From: Brachypterus glaber
Lineage: Eukaryota > Arthropoda > Insecta > Coleoptera > Kateretidae
Reading direction: 5' to 3'
Assembly (NCBI GenBank): GCA_958510825.1
Contig: OY294045.1
Span: 14,497,916-14,561,915 of the forward strand
Length of the DNA: 64,000 nt
In this document: positions 11,850 to 22,984 of the stretch, piece by piece
How positions within the stretch are numbered: position 1 is the stretch's first letter
Layout: each line of letters begins with the position of its first letter
The notes under the pieces: generated by a model
The model's database searches: none
What the model was told of the DNA's origin: nothing
Seen by the model: only the letters and a program-made list of their open reading frames with translations
Translations under genes and position numbers: made by a program

Positions 11850-12130
11850 TTGTTTATTTGTTTAATCATTTAACGTCGTTTTTCGCTGCTATGGCCTAAT
11901 TGACGGGACCGCCATCTTTACGTGCCCTCCGAAGCAAGGTCCTCAACAGAACTCGCATCCACCCTGAAATGTGTTTACAGTTTCACCTGCAACCCACATT
12001 ACAGTTAGTCATCGTAGTTCCATCTACCGACTATTTACACCACTATACATCCATGCTCTATGTGGGGCTCGAACCCACAATCTCAGTGTTCGCAGCCGGT
12101 CGCACTACCAACTGCGCCACCGAGATCGGC
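11850..12130 (-). mobile_element. tRNA-derived SINE with 14-bp target duplication
   Basis: Read on the minus strand, the head has a pol III A box (TGGCGCAGTTGG) and B box (GGTTCGAGCCC) at about 12065-12120, then a ~200-bp body, and ends with an A-rich TTAAACAAATAAACAAAC tail at ~11850. The 14-bp direct repeat ACCGTCAACCGGGT lies at 11836-11849 and 12131-12144. The insertion site is the terminal repeat of the enclosing TIR element. The plus-strand ORFs here are spurious. Confidence 0.85.
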
Positions 12131-12311
12131 ACCGTCAACCGGGTATATATCGAAAGACATGTAGTCCAAACTTCCCGACGTTGGTAATCAGCTGTTGATA
12201 TCTTAGAGATTTTTATGTTATAAGGTTAAATTCAGATAGTGTTTGGTGCAAAAGTGCTGGATATTTACCGCAAAAAAACAAATCGTAAGTTTTATACAAA
12301 AATATTAGTTA

Positions 12312-13583
12312 CAGTGGACTCGGCTAATTGTGACATAGGTTTCTTGATTTCACATAATAATCGTTTGTAATATTAAAGTCGCTCAAAAAATACAGTTTTA
12401 TTTGCAAGCAACAATCAGTGTCATATTCAGGTAACCCATAATAGGCCGTTAGATAGTTAAATTAATAATATTATCTTTTCTACAAGGTGTTTTTCGCTTT
12501 ATTCCAAGGTGTCACAATTAAAATAAGAAAAGTTTAATTGTGACACATTTTGGTTTTAACTGTGACATCTGATTAAATAACGCGCACATGCTTCAAAATA
12601 ATTTAAAACTTTAATATTGTCTATAATATTGACTTATTTTAAAGGTAAAAATAATAATTATACCTATATGAACACTGTTAAAATTTTTAAAAGGATATAC
12701 CTATATGTATAAATAAAATTCAAGATTTTTGAATAAAATTTGTTTATTATAGAAAACTTTTAATAATAACTCGTAATAACTATGTAGGTAAATTATAAAT
12801 GCAAATAAAATCATCGTTATGTTCATAGGTCTGTAATGTTACATGAAACACCAATACAGATTCTACTTCCACGCCTAAATCGATGGTACTGCCTGGTTTA
12901 TTTTGCTTTGATGCAGGACGGTTTTTCCAACCTTTAATGCGCGATATTAAAGTTGTCCTAGGTACATTATATACTTTAGATGCCTTTTCAACTGAATATA
13001 GCTTCCTATTAATAGCTTCAATTGCTGTATTTACATCCTCCAGTGAGTATGTTTTATTTTTTTTTTTTGAGTTTAGATTTCTGTTTACGTTTAGTCATTT
13101 TTATAAGATTCTAAAAAAACGGCATTTTTTACTTAAACATTTTGTATCTTGGTTTATTTTAATTGTAAATTGTCATGTCACAATTAAAAAAGTTTGGGTG
13201 TCACAATTAAAACACATAAATTTTTGAGAGTATAAATGTGACATACGCTACAAAACATAGGTTTGATATTTTAAGGGTATGAAATATAATATGTTTCGTA
13301 ACTTAACTAATAATAGTTATTCCCTTCAAATTTTAGCTCAATATCTGTATAAACAAAAAAGCTACTAAATTTATAACAAAACTATATGTAGTTATATTTT
13401 TTTACAAAAAAAATGTCGACTTGCGAAATCTCTCTAAATAACTTGCCGATGTCAACAATTTTCTGGAAGGTAGGTTTAATATCAAATACTTAAAATCTGG
13501 TATTGGATCAAACGTAGTTGACGCGTATTTCAAATAAATAAGTGTCACAGTTAGCCGCCTGTCAGAATTAGCCTAGTCCACAG
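12312..13583 (-). mobile_element. Pogo-like DNA transposon, internally deleted
   Basis: Ends CAGTGGACTCGGCTAATTG (12312) and, inverted, CTGTGGACTAGGCTAATTC (13583) are flanked by TA (12310-12311, 13584-13585), as in Tc1/mariner/pogo elements. At least eight copies of a TAA(T/C)TGTGACA motif in both orientations lie on each side of the coding part (near 12326, 12510, 12537, 12556, 13174, 13199, 13239, 13541) and none inside it. The element keeps only the transposase N-terminal DNA-binding domain. Confidence 0.75.
12780..13098 (-). pseudogene. Pogo-type transposase N-terminal (psq-like HTH) fragment
   Basis: On the minus strand an ATG at 13098 opens a Lys-rich start (MTKRKQKSKL), then a 12-A run (13057-13068 as T) puts the frame out by one base. 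The following frame reads TYSLEDVNTAIEAINRKLYS, then KASKVYNVPRTTLISRIKG, and runs to a TAG at 12780-12782. The pattern with two helices, VPRTTL and a closing R-x-K-G is that of the psq-type HTH at the N-terminus of pogo/Tigger transposases, which binds the element's ends. No DDE catalytic domain follows. The homopolymer shift could be real decay or an assembly error. Such a DNA-binding-only product, if made, could compete with full transposase, but that is inference. Confidence 0.7.
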
Positions 13584-13809
13584 TAACAGTTAAATTTTTG
13601 CTTTTTTGATAACGCCATATGAGACTATTGTCTCATCTGGTACTTGGTAATCATCACATTTAGAATATTGCTACAAGAAAAAAAATTAAAGATCATAACC
13701 TTATCAATATGCTTATCAAAACTGAACCGATTTTCTCTATTCATTTAAATAAAAAATAGGATAGCAAAAAGTTTATTTTTAAGGGTTATATCGAACAATG
13801 CCACAAAGT

Positions 13810-14010
13810 TTGAGCCCCTCCTGGCGTTTTCGCTGAGCCCCCCTGGTATTTTTTAATTTTGGGCACCAATTTTTTTGCAGGGCCGCCAAGCTTTCGTTGA
13901 AACCGTCAGGGATAAAGCTTTTTTTCGGGAACGTAACTTTTGGGGGGCCAATTTTGGTAGAAACCTTAAGGGACAAAGGTTTTTTTCATGAAGGTATTTT
14001 TTTGAGGGCC
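13810..14010. repeat. ~80-bp unit array, copy 1
   Basis: Degenerate units with GAAACCGTCAGGGATAAAGC...GGGGGCCAA, bordered by CTGGCGTTTTCGCTGAGCCC. Same unit as at 30162, 35480, 36660, 40181, 49170 and 50090. ORFs over these arrays are artefacts of the repeat. Confidence 0.8.
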
Positions 14011-14375
14011 AGTTTTTTTTTGTTTAGTTTGGACTTTGAAGTAAAGTGTTTGAGGAATTTTAAGAAGCAAAAATAAATTTATTTATTAGCGATAGAAATA
14101 TTATAGATATATCACAAATAAAATACAAGCTGACATATGCTCTCATATGTAGAGGTATCCACACATTTGCAGGTGATGTTTTATAAGTTATAATTTATAA
14201 TAATTAATATTATAAATTATAACTTAATATATTAATCTCTCTCTCGTTTTAACAGCATTTGTAATATTTTTCGTTTATGTTTTTTATTTATAACCAATTT
14301 ATATTTTTATTATAACTTTTATAATATTTCTATATTCAAAATAAACTTTGGTTTTTTTATTTATATAATTTTATT

Positions 14376-14463
14376 GAAAACGTGACGCCGCGTTACAGAG
14401 TGGAAGTGGGTCTCAAAAAAAGCCAAATTTTGCGTTACGTAATACTTGAACGTTACGTAACAC
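14376..14463. mobile_element. Fragment of the GTTACGTAATACTTGAACG MITE family
   Basis: Contains TTGCGTTACGTAATACTTGA and CGCCGCGTTACAGAG, matching the right half of the MITE at 56294-56452; the left end is missing. A second, same-strand fragment lies at 14787-14874. Confidence 0.6.
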
Positions 14464-14786
14464 TTAAAAAATTATAAACTTATAAAATGTTTATTGGATC
14501 ACGTTTTTAACAAAGATCTAGACCTAAGACACGGATTCGTTGCAAATTTTATTGCACACGGCGTTCTAAATCCTCTAAACATGAAAAAATAGACATTGAA
14601 AACCATAGGCAATAATCGGTTTTCGGTTAACCGGTTGCGGAAATTATCTCAGACCAGTTTTTGTATAAACCATGGAAGCAATAACCGACCGGTTAAAAAC
14701 CGGTTTAAAGCTTAAAGCAAAATTTTCTTTCAATTTCTTTACTTTTTGTGAAAAAAATATATATTAAGTAACAAATGGAATGGGGG

Positions 14787-14874
14787 TCTTGAAAATGTTA
14801 CGCCGCGTTACATAGGGGGTGGGGGTCAAAAATGGCCAAATTTTGCGTTACGTAATACTTGAACGTTCCCTTAG
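14787..14874. mobile_element. Second fragment of the GTTACGTAATACTTGAACG MITE family
   Basis: TTACGCCGCGTTACATAGGG through CTTGAACGTTCCCT; parallel to the fragment at 14376-14463, so the two are direct copies and not the two ends of one element. Confidence 0.6.
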
Positions 14875-15342
14875 GGGGTTATAAAAACAAACTTGAAAAC
14901 TGTTAGAAAAAAGAATAAGCGATTTTTTAATAGTTCCAAAATTACGTATAAAAATGTAAAAAAAAACGTTCGATATGTACCCGGTTGACGGTAGGTAATT
15001 TTTCAAACGAAAATTTGGCAAAATTGAACTTTTTAGCCCCTCATTAAATTGCCTTTGCTAAGGCTCTGTTTGCCCTCCTTCATCCCAGCAGTTATAACTA
15101 AAAAAAATCTTTGACTGAATGAATACTTAATAAAAAAAACGGTGGGGGATTCGCTTCAATTGTAGGTAAGCTTTTTGTTAAAAAATTGGGCTACCAAAAA
15201 AAAATAAAAATGTTTGTTAGAACAGGAGACGCCTCAGCGGAACAATTTATATTTATTGTTTTAAAGTTGGTATATTAGTTTAAATGAGTAAAGAATTGAA
15301 AACAGGTGACTCTTAATTTGAATCTTGAGGTTATACCGGGTG

Positions 15343-15470
15343 AGTTTTATTTATGTCCACCCCGAAAATTAAGATTAATCTTCCATAAAAACGAAACTTG
15401 GGTGATTTATATAATTATACATTTGCTATAAAATGGCGGATTTAATTTGTTGGTTTTACTTCGGTTTTCC
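15343..15470 (+). repeat. End fragment of the TACCGGGTG TIR family
   Basis: TACCGGGTGAGTTTTATTTA through CTATAAAATGGCGGATTTAA, matching both arms of the full element at 37173-38165 and the fragment at 62034-62230. Confidence 0.7.
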
Positions 15471-15525
15471 TCGGAAAGAGTCCAAACCAAGCGTGGGCAC
15501 TGTTCGTAGAATGACTCATGTACAG

Positions 15526-15795
15526 TCATCGGCGAATTTCCAGTGCTCGCATAGGCGCCGCGTCGATTCTATCATTGACGCGAGGTTTTAAATATTTACA
15601 TTTTTATTTTCTTCGAAAAACACCGATATATTTACATATTTATAGTTAATATGTATATTCAATATTGTTGTGTGTAAGAAATTAGTCGTCAAATGTTTCG
15701 ATTTAGTGACCTTTATAAAAATTTCCCTCATAATTCGGCAAAATTATTCCGTAAGCCTATGTTTCTGTGTTTATTTTCAACGTTGATAACTGAAT
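15526..15795 (+). repeat. 270-bp dispersed repeat, copy 1
   Basis: Starts near ATCGGCGAATTTCCAGTGCT and ends TTATTTTCAACGTTGAT. Copies: 17275-17655 (plus, with an internal insertion near 17370-17490) and 22985-23258 (minus). No terminal inverted repeats or coding capacity were seen; the family is not identified. Confidence 0.8.
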
Positions 15796-16117
15796 TTATT
15801 CCGATTAATGCTCATATATGTATTATTTATTTACACTCTTCTTAATTAAGTAGAATTAATTTTTAAACTACTTACGATTGAACAGGGGTACCCCACGAGA
15901 AGAAAAACGCTGACGCATAGGATGACATAGCTAAAATCGTGCTTGAAAAAATCTGAAACAAAAAAAAAAACACTTAAGAAATTTGAAATTTAAATTAATT
16001 TTTTAATCAAAACTACTGGAATAATTAAAAGTTTAAAGACGGTTCCGCCTAAAATGCACTTTAATTGAATAAATTTTAGATGTATCAACATCGTTGAAAA
16101 AAATGAGCAGTGCACTA

Positions 16118-17250
16118 CAGTGGCGCACATAGGCGGAATTTTCTAAATTCATGGCCAAAACCCTTAATAAGCTCCAATTTATACCAAAATTTGTATTTAG
16201 GGGTTTTTGGGGCTGCTGAATACAAATTTAACATTCAAATTAATTTTTACAAAATGGCGGATCCAATATGGCTGCCGCCTATATCAAAATTTTGCAGATT
16301 TTTTACTAAAAACCATTGTACAGGGGTTTTGAAGTAGCTGATTACCAATGTAATACTTATTTTAATTTTTACAAAATGGCGAATCCAATATGGCTGCCGC
16401 CTATATCAAAATTTGCAGATGGCAAATATCGAGGCGGGGTAAGGGGGTAAAATGTAATAAAAATATTTTTTTAAACATTTTTTTTTCTTTTTGTTTTTCA
16501 AAAAAAGAAATTTTTTTCGAAAAAATTTTTTTTTTATTTTTTTTCAAAAAAAAAAATTAATGTTTTGAAAAATTTTTGGTTTTTCAATTTTTTTTATTAG
16601 TTTATTAATAAACCTAGACCTACAGGGGAAAGTATTATTTTGTTGGCAGTAGTATTTTTTTACTGCAAAAATACCTAAAACTAAATCTGCTTGTCTTAGA
16701 CATTTTTTAGATTAGGGGAAGGGGGGGCGGGGGATATTAGCAGCAAATTCTTGTTTTAATAATTAGCAAACACATTAATCTTCTTAACCAAGTGTGAAAA
16801 GTTGCTTAATGCTGATTAATCTGAAACTTTTTGCCAAGTCGTAATACAAGTTTAAAAAAAAAGCAACCAAATTTACAGACTAAAACTTATGACTTCCCCT
16901 TTTAAACTTAATAATCAAAAACAATACTTTTTTGTAAAAAATAAATAGGTACATACCTACGGAATTTAAATCCATTTAAAAAAAACTGCTTAAAAAAAGC
17001 AACAACTTTGATATTTATATTAAAAAAACTTGATTTTTCGGGAAAAATAACGTTTCAAAATTAGTTTATTAAAACCCGATTTTTGAACTAACATTTTCGG
17101 TTCATTTGTTTTTATAGAAAAACGACTTTGGCACCATCTATTGGTACAGTTTATAGAGAAGACAAAAAACGATAGAGACAACTATTTGAAGCAATTTCGC
17201 TTTCGAGGGTTTTGGCCATGAATTTAGAAAATTCCGCCTGTGTGTGGCGG
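16118..17250. mobile_element. TIR element with hAT-like CAGTGGCG end
   Basis: Left end CAGTGGCGCACATAGGCGGA, then TTTTCTAAATTCATGGCCAA; the inverse of the latter block lies at about 17212-17246. The right terminus is degenerate (TGTGTGGCGG), so no 8-bp duplication could be verified. Inside, the block GGCTGCCGCCTATATCAAAA occurs twice in tandem (near 16270 and 16392). Confidence 0.6.
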
Positions 17251-17274
17251 TCCAAGAATTTTAGTTTGTAATAG

Positions 17275-17655
17275 GCAGTACTCGGAGAATTCCCAGTACT
17301 CGCATATTCGCTGCGTCGACTCCAGCGTTGATGCGAGGTTTTAAATATTTACATTTTTATTTCTTTTATTCTTGATTTTTTTAATGATTCCGTTTAAACG
17401 AGTAAGGTGGGACAAAAAGTTATCGATAAATAAAAATTAAAAACTTTCGTATTCTTAAAAGATAAAAGTCGAATATCGGTCTTTTATATAATATATACGT
17501 ATCTATAGTTAATATGTATAGTCAATATTGTTGTGTGCGTAACAAATTAGTCGTCAAATGTTTCGATTTAGTGACCTATATAAAAATTTCCCTCATAATT
17601 CGGCAAAATTATTCCGTAAGCCTATGTTTCTGTGTTTATTTTCAACGTTGATTAG
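17275..17655 (+). repeat. 270-bp dispersed repeat, copy 2
   Basis: Same sequence as 15526-15795 (AATTCCCAGTACTCGCATAT ... TTTTCAACGTTGAT) but with an extra segment of about 110 bp in the middle. Confidence 0.8.
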
Positions 17656-17904
17656 TCATAACTGAGTTTACGCCAACTACTGCTAATAGGTAAATAAATT
17701 ATTTAAAAGTTTTTATTATTTAAAATAATAAAATCTTTTAACAAAAAAAAAATAATAATGATCCGAAAAAGTAAAAAATAAAAAATACGGTGGTGCCAAT
17801 TTCGCCATTCCCTAAATTAAATTGTTGTTAAATTCTTTGCGAATCTACTACTGAAATTTGTTTATTAGGTTTAGAACAGTACGTAATGTTATTACTATTC
17901 ACAG

Positions 17905-17990
17905 CAATAATATTATACGGTAGTTTCGAATTTCCCAAAATCGTCAAAAAAAACGTCCTAGACAAAAAATTCTTGGATAAAAAATCCGGA
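17905..17990 (+). repeat. End fragment of the ACCGTATAATA-ended repeat
   Basis: TATTATACGGTAGTTTCGAA and CGTCCTAGACAAAAAATTCT match the same end at 34520 and 27695. Confidence 0.6.
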
Positions 17991-18106
17991 ATACTTAAGG
18001 TCAATAGATTGTATATTAGCTTTTTAATTATGATGATTAAAATTATATTTACCACAAATATATTTTTCCTACTAGCGTGTGAAAAGATATCTCTTTCAGC
18101 ACACAT

Positions 18107-18140
18107 ATGCGTGCGGAAAGAAGGCCTTCTCCGCACGCAT
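18107..18140. repeat. 34-bp palindrome
   Basis: ATGCGTGCGGA and TCCGCACGCAT flank an AAGGCCTT core; self-complementary apart from one position. Confidence 0.8.
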
Positions 18141-18597
18141 AAATATTGTCTAATTTCTTAATTGAGTAGTGTTATTCTTGTTATATTTATTCATAATATT
18201 AAAAAAATGTTTTAATTTTTTACCTGTTAATTGATTTTCTTATTGAAAAATTATAAAATTAAAATTTATTTCGATTTATTTGATAAAATATATTAAGTAT
18301 ATTTTATTTTAACCCTGCTCGTAGGAAAAGTGTTGTTCCTAACGCATGAGTAAAGAGCCTTTTCCGCACTTGTTAGGACAATAGCTATTTTCTTGGTGCG
18401 GAGTAAATTGGAACTAAAAACCCGTCATGACGCCAATTTAAATGTTTAGTCGAGTTTATTCCTTATAAAGAGCCGCGGCGCCCCGATTTTAATTAAACCT
18501 CGAATTAAACTATGAGTTGTGGTAATATTAAAATGCAAATCAGTTTCCTAGAGAGTAGTGAGTACAAAATTTCATTGATAAACCTATTTATATTTAA

Positions 18598-20036
18598 GGG
18601 GTTGTTCTGATTTTTGAGTCAAAAAATTGACGTTTTTTGGAATTTTTTTTCAGACCACCTGTATTATTTTTATGTGCAAAACTTTTTACACAGTATTAGA
18701 CAACTCTTAAAGTTCAGTTTTTTTTTGCCGTCATAAATAAATGTTCAGCACACGCTGTTAAAATGACATCCTTTAGTTCGCTAGTGTAGACATAAGTCAA
18801 AATTCCAAAAAACAAAAATTCCATGCTTATTTTAGTGAAACAAACAAAAAAAAATGCATTTTTTCCGACCAAAAAAGGTAAAAAAGGAGGAATAAAAAAT
18901 AAATTACAAGCCTTTAAAAAAAATACACTAGCGAACTCGCCAACATAATTTTTAAATAGTTTTTTTTTAATCGCTGGAACCGTTTTGAAAAATGTAATTT
19001 TGAGAAAAACGCGTTTAAAGTTTTTTTTTATATATATAAAACAAGCACCAATAAAATTTTAATTCTGCAGATCGATTTCACAATAAAAACTGAACGAAAA
19101 AGTATTCTTTACCGAAAAACTAAATTTAATATTAAAGGAGTAATAGCCTTTTAAAAAGTAACATTTTTAGTAGCACAGAATGTAACTTCCTCTTAATTCC
19201 ATTTTTTTAAAACGGTTGCTCCTACAGTGTTACAATATCTGACATTTTTGATGTATTTTTTACTCAAGAAATCCGTTTTGAAAAATGTAATTTTGAGAAA
19301 AACGCGTTTAAAGTTTTTTTCTATATATATAAAACAAGCACCAATAAAATTTTAATTCTGCAGATCGATTTCACAATAAAAACTGAACGAAAAAGTATTC
19401 TTTACCGAAAAACTAAATTTAATATTAAAGGAGTAATAGCCTTTTAAAAAGTAACATTTTTAGTGGCACAGAATGTAACTTCCTCTTAATTCCATTTTTT
19501 TAAAACGGTTGCTCCTACAGTGTTAGAATATCTGACATTTTTGATGTATTTTTTACTCAAGAAATCTATATTTTTTACAAAAAATTAAAAAAAAGATATA
19601 CATAAAAAAGTTTGGGGCAAAAAACTGATAAGGGCCCCCCGTTTCGCACGCCCTTGGTTAAAATAAGTACATAAAAATAACATACGAAGATGGGCGTTAT
19701 TAAGGTTAGTTCATATGCAAAACTTCCTTGCTGTATCTCAAAGGGTTCCTGAGTTATTAAATAAAAACCGAATTTTTTAGCCACATTCAAAGGGGCGTAT
19801 CTCACTTACGGCGTATTTTAGGAACTTTTTGTCATATTTTATGATGTAGAATCGCCCCTTAAAATTTTATAATTTTGTTATTTTTTTATGTATATTTTTT
19901 AAAGTATATACATGTATAATTTTTTATACAAGACAAATTTCGTCAAAATATTTTAGGAGCGTATTCTACACATATTGAGTAGTATGAAAAAGCAAAAAAA
20001 AAATAATTTTTTGAAATCAAAAATCAGAACAACCCC
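18598..20036. mobile_element. TTAA-flanked TIR element
   Basis: Ends GGGGTTGTTCTGATTTTTGA in inverted orientation, each flanked by TTAA (18594-18597, 20037-20040), as for piggyBac- or Kolobok-type insertions. The outer flanks (TTTCATTGATAAAC ... GTTTATCAATGAAA) are also inverted copies, so the target itself was palindromic or the true TIR is longer. No transposase ORF. It contains a 293-bp tandem duplication. Confidence 0.7.
18980..19565 (+). repeat. Tandem duplication, 293-bp unit, two copies
   Basis: Units 18980-19272 and 19273-19565 begin CCGTTTTGAAAAATGTAATT and differ at only a few bases by eye, so the duplication is young relative to the host element. Confidence 0.9.
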
Positions 20037-20144
20037 TTAATATAAATATGTTTATCAATGAAATGGCGTGATTTTATTGTTATAGTCCGTAAAAAAATAA
20101 AAAAAAAATTTAATTAAACTTTTTCTTTTTAAAATATTTTTTAA

Positions 20145-20830
20145 TCATACCTATTCATTCAGTTATAAACAATATTTATCGTTTTTCGAAAAATGTAAAA
20201 GTTACTTATTTTAAAAGCCCGATTAGTCTGCAAATTAAAACTACTTTTAACGTAAAAGGCTCATGTGAGAGCAGTGTGTATTGTAGAAAATATGCAAAAA
20301 AAAACTTTTAAAAAAAATACTGCTGATAATAAAACAATACTTCCCTAGTTTATATTAAAAAGATAACAAAACTCGAACAATAAAAAAAAAACTTCTTAAT
20401 AAAATACTGTTGCTAATTAAAAAATACTTCTTCCTTAGTTTATACCAAAAGATTTTTTTTTTAATAAAAATAAAATTAAAAAAATAAATAAAAAAAATAA
20501 ATTTTTTTTACTTTTTTTCTATCTTTTTTTATCATACCTATTCAATTATAAAAAAATATTTGTCGTCCAAACCTAACATCGAAAAAAGTAAGTTACTTAT
20601 TTTAAAAGCCCGATTAAAAATACTTTTAACGTAAAGCTCAAGTAAGAGCAGTGTGCAGTGTATTGTTGAAATTATGCACAAAAAACATACTTTATAAAAA
20701 ATACTGCTGCTAATAGAATACTTTCCCCTAGTTTATATCAAAAATTAAAATAGAAAAAAAAACTTAATAAAAAAATAATGTCGCTAATTAAAGAATACTT
20801 CTTCCCTAATTTATATCAAAAAGATAAATA
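20145..20830 (+). repeat. Diverged tandem duplication, offset about 391 bp
   Basis: GTTACTTATTTTAAAAGCCC at 20201 recurs at 20592; flanking blocks (AGAGCAGTGTG, ATACTGCTG, TTCCCTAGTTTATAT) recur in the same order. The region is A/T-rich and non-coding. Confidence 0.7.
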
Positions 20831-20939
20831 AAAAATTACAACAAAAAATAAAAAAAAATAAAAAAGCTAAAAAAAATCTAAAAAAATAATTTTTTTTACT
20901 AACGCAAGACTTTTCATGGAGATATAACAAAAAAGGTAT

Positions 20940-21529
20940 ACCTATTTTTAGAGGTATACCTATTTTTATTTTAATAAATAATTTACACACCTAACGTTTT
21001 CTGAATATTAAGATTTTTTCTAGAAAAAGGTCACTGTTAACTTAAAATTTAAACCAATATAAAAAAATAAATTAATAAATAATTCTCATTGCAATTTTTG
21101 CAGAAAAAACACTCGTTTCCCGGTCTCAGTATCATTCACTAAAAATATATCACTCACCAATAATTTGCTCGTAATCATCATTGTGTCCAGGTAAAGTGTG
21201 TTCAAAAAAAAATTAACCTACACCTGTTATGCACTAAAGTTCACTGAGGAATGCCGTAAACTTGGAGCTATAGAGGTTTTTATATAATTTTTGGTTGAAG
21301 TGGCCCTTTCCATACCCTTAGCCCTTGGACAAAGATGAGATGACCACTATCACGTAATCGTTAGAGCAGGGCCGGAGTTTAAATATTTTATAGACAACCT
21401 GACAGTGGTTAACAAAAAACAATGAAATAATAACACAGGCCTGCATCATATTTGTTTTTTTTTTAGTTTAGGACTAAATATATTAAAAACTCATCACACT
21501 TTTTCTCCCACTGTTATTGATCAACCACA
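20940..21529. other. AT-rich spacer
   Basis: Contains a short tandem GGTATACCTATTTTTA (2 copies, ~20936-20968). Nothing else recognised. Confidence 0.4.
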
Positions 21530-21796
21530 TTTTAATTGTTTAAAAATTCATGAGTACATTGTAAGTTTATTGATAAAACTAAAATAAAGTATCTGGGGAT
21601 AGTTATAGATCAATCTTTGAAATGGGAAGAACATGTGACGTGTCTAGTAAAAAAACTCATAATTCTAACCTATAAATTTTATCAAATTCGAGATATTTTA
21701 AATAAAGAAAATTTAATTATCATTTATAATGCTTTGGTGGAATCTGTTCTTAGGTATAACTGTATAGGGTGGAAGTTACAACAATGTCATAGGTAA
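21530..21796 (+). pseudogene. LINE reverse transcriptase fragment
   Basis: From 21587 the frame reads KYLGIVIDQSLKWEEHV, then a stretch ending YNALVESVLRYNCIGW, and stops at TAG/TAA near 21796. KYLG-(I/V)-(I/V)-ID plus the downstream Y-x-A-L-V-E-S-(V/I)-L-R-Y block is typical of the RT thumb region of jockey/CR1-type LINEs. Upstream LKIHEY is in another frame, so a frameshift separates the pieces. It is a dead fragment with no 5' RT core or 3' tail. Confidence 0.75.
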
Positions 21797-22026
21797 GAAT
21801 TGAATTGAATTGAGTTTCCTTATTATAATCGCAAAATCTATAGATTTTAATTTTATAAAGAAGATTGTTTTAAGGTACCATGGCCAGTTAGAAAACTGGT
21901 AATAGTTCTGAGTTTTTTCTTGTTTAATTGGATAAGCATTTTTGTGTTAGAAAATGAGGGCTCTTTGATAAGTAGTTTTGCTTGAACTTGCTGGTTGGAC
22001 CAGTGTGGCATAAAACTTCGATTAAA

Positions 22027-22176
22027 GGCATATCCAGAAGCTTGCATAAGAACATAAAACATAAGAATGCGATGCCGTGCTTGGCTTACAAGATACATGG
22101 CGGCACAAAAAGTCCAAACCAATCACGGTATCGCATTAATATGTTTTCTGTTCTTATGCAAGCTTATGGATAGGCC
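22027..22176. mobile_element. 150-bp palindromic MITE, copy 1
   Basis: Arms GGC(A/C)TATCCA(G/T)AAGCTTGC... are inverted over almost the whole length, with TGATTGG/CCAATCA-type inner arms around a TACAAGATACATGGCGGCAC centre. A related copy is at 61234-61381. The overlapping short ORFs are spurious. Confidence 0.8.
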
Positions 22177-22199
22177 TTAAGCCAGATTTCTATACCCCT

Positions 22200-22648
22200 T
22201 TTAATGACGCAGTTGGACAATCCAAGCGAAGGCTCAGGTCCAATAAATGGACAGGCTGAACCCTCTAGAGCTCTCTAGCAAGCTGGTCGGCTGATTCATT
22301 ACCTGGGATATCGCTGTGACAGGGTACCCAGATTAGTCTAAGATATTTATTAGTGGCAAGTCTGTTTAGGACTTGTTTACAGTCGGCCACAGATCTTGAT
22401 ATCATCCTGCAGGAGGATATGGCAAGGAGAGCAGCCTGACTGTGGCTACAAATGTAGATGTATTTGTTGGAATATTTTCTATTAGTAATTTCAGAAGCAT
22501 AAACAGATATTGCAAAAATTTCTGTTTGTAATACTATTGGCTACTTACCAAGGGCAAAAGATAACTTAATCCTAGGTTTGTCCCCATACACACCAGCACC
22601 GGTACTTTTTGAACCATGCGTGTACCAGATTAGTCCATCCCTTCTGAA
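22200..22648 (-). pseudogene. LINE RNase H domain fragment
   Basis: On the minus strand the sequence reads DGLIWYTHGSKSTGAGVYGD, LQTEIFAISVYASEI, ICSHSQAALLAISS and LIWVPCHSDIPGNESADQLA, then REL and a stop. This is the RNase H fold of LINEs of the I/R1/jockey type. Two of the four catalytic acidic positions are changed: TDGS is THGS, and CSDSQAAL is CSHSQAAL, both GAT-to-CAT changes. The Glu in QTE and the Asp in ESADQLA remain. There is an internal stop after LGK. The piece may belong to the same family as the RT fragment at 21530, but on the opposite strand. Confidence 0.8.
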
Positions 22649-22984
22649 TTCATAAAATTTGTATTATTTGTATTTTTTGTAAAATACTGTTCTTTTTTTA
22701 TTATAATTCTAGATTAATATATTAAATATATATTAATATTTTATTTTTAAATATATTTTTAAATATATATTAATATTTTATTTTTTTTTAACGAAGTCTA
22801 AAATTAAAACTTGTATAACAAAAAATTCTGATGTGAAAAAAAACTGACTTCATTTTTGAAATCAGCGCTCCAAATTATATATAAAAATAATATTTTGATC
22901 CAAAGGGGAAAAAAGTTAAAACTTGTAGACCTGTGTAATTTTTAAAAGAATCTATTAATAAACAGTAATTGGAATAAACTGTTA
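22649..22984. other. AT-rich spacer with TATTAATATTTTATTT microsatellite
   Basis: Low-complexity ATATTAATATTTTATTT blocks around 22715-22790; otherwise nothing recognised. Confidence 0.5.

Larger units (their letters stand above)
11837..14991. mobile_element. 3.2-kb TIR element, CCGTCAACCGGGT ends, TA target
   Basis: Left end CCGTCAACCGGGTA...TATCGAA (split by a SINE) and right end, inverted, CCGTCAACCGGGTAC...ATATCGAA. TA flanks at 11835-11836 and 14992-14993. It has been invaded by a SINE (11850-12130) and apparently encloses the pogo-like element at 12312-13583 and an ~80-bp unit array at 13810-14010. No transposase of its own is visible. Confidence 0.65.

Noticed and set aside
12055..12127. 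Possible tRNA gene on the minus strand
   Set aside because: A and B boxes are present but the acceptor and anticodon stems do not pair, and the sequence continues into a SINE body and A-rich tail.
11900..12198. Two plus-strand ORFs (95 and 75 aa)
   Set aside because: They run antisense through a tRNA-derived SINE with a 14-bp target duplication.
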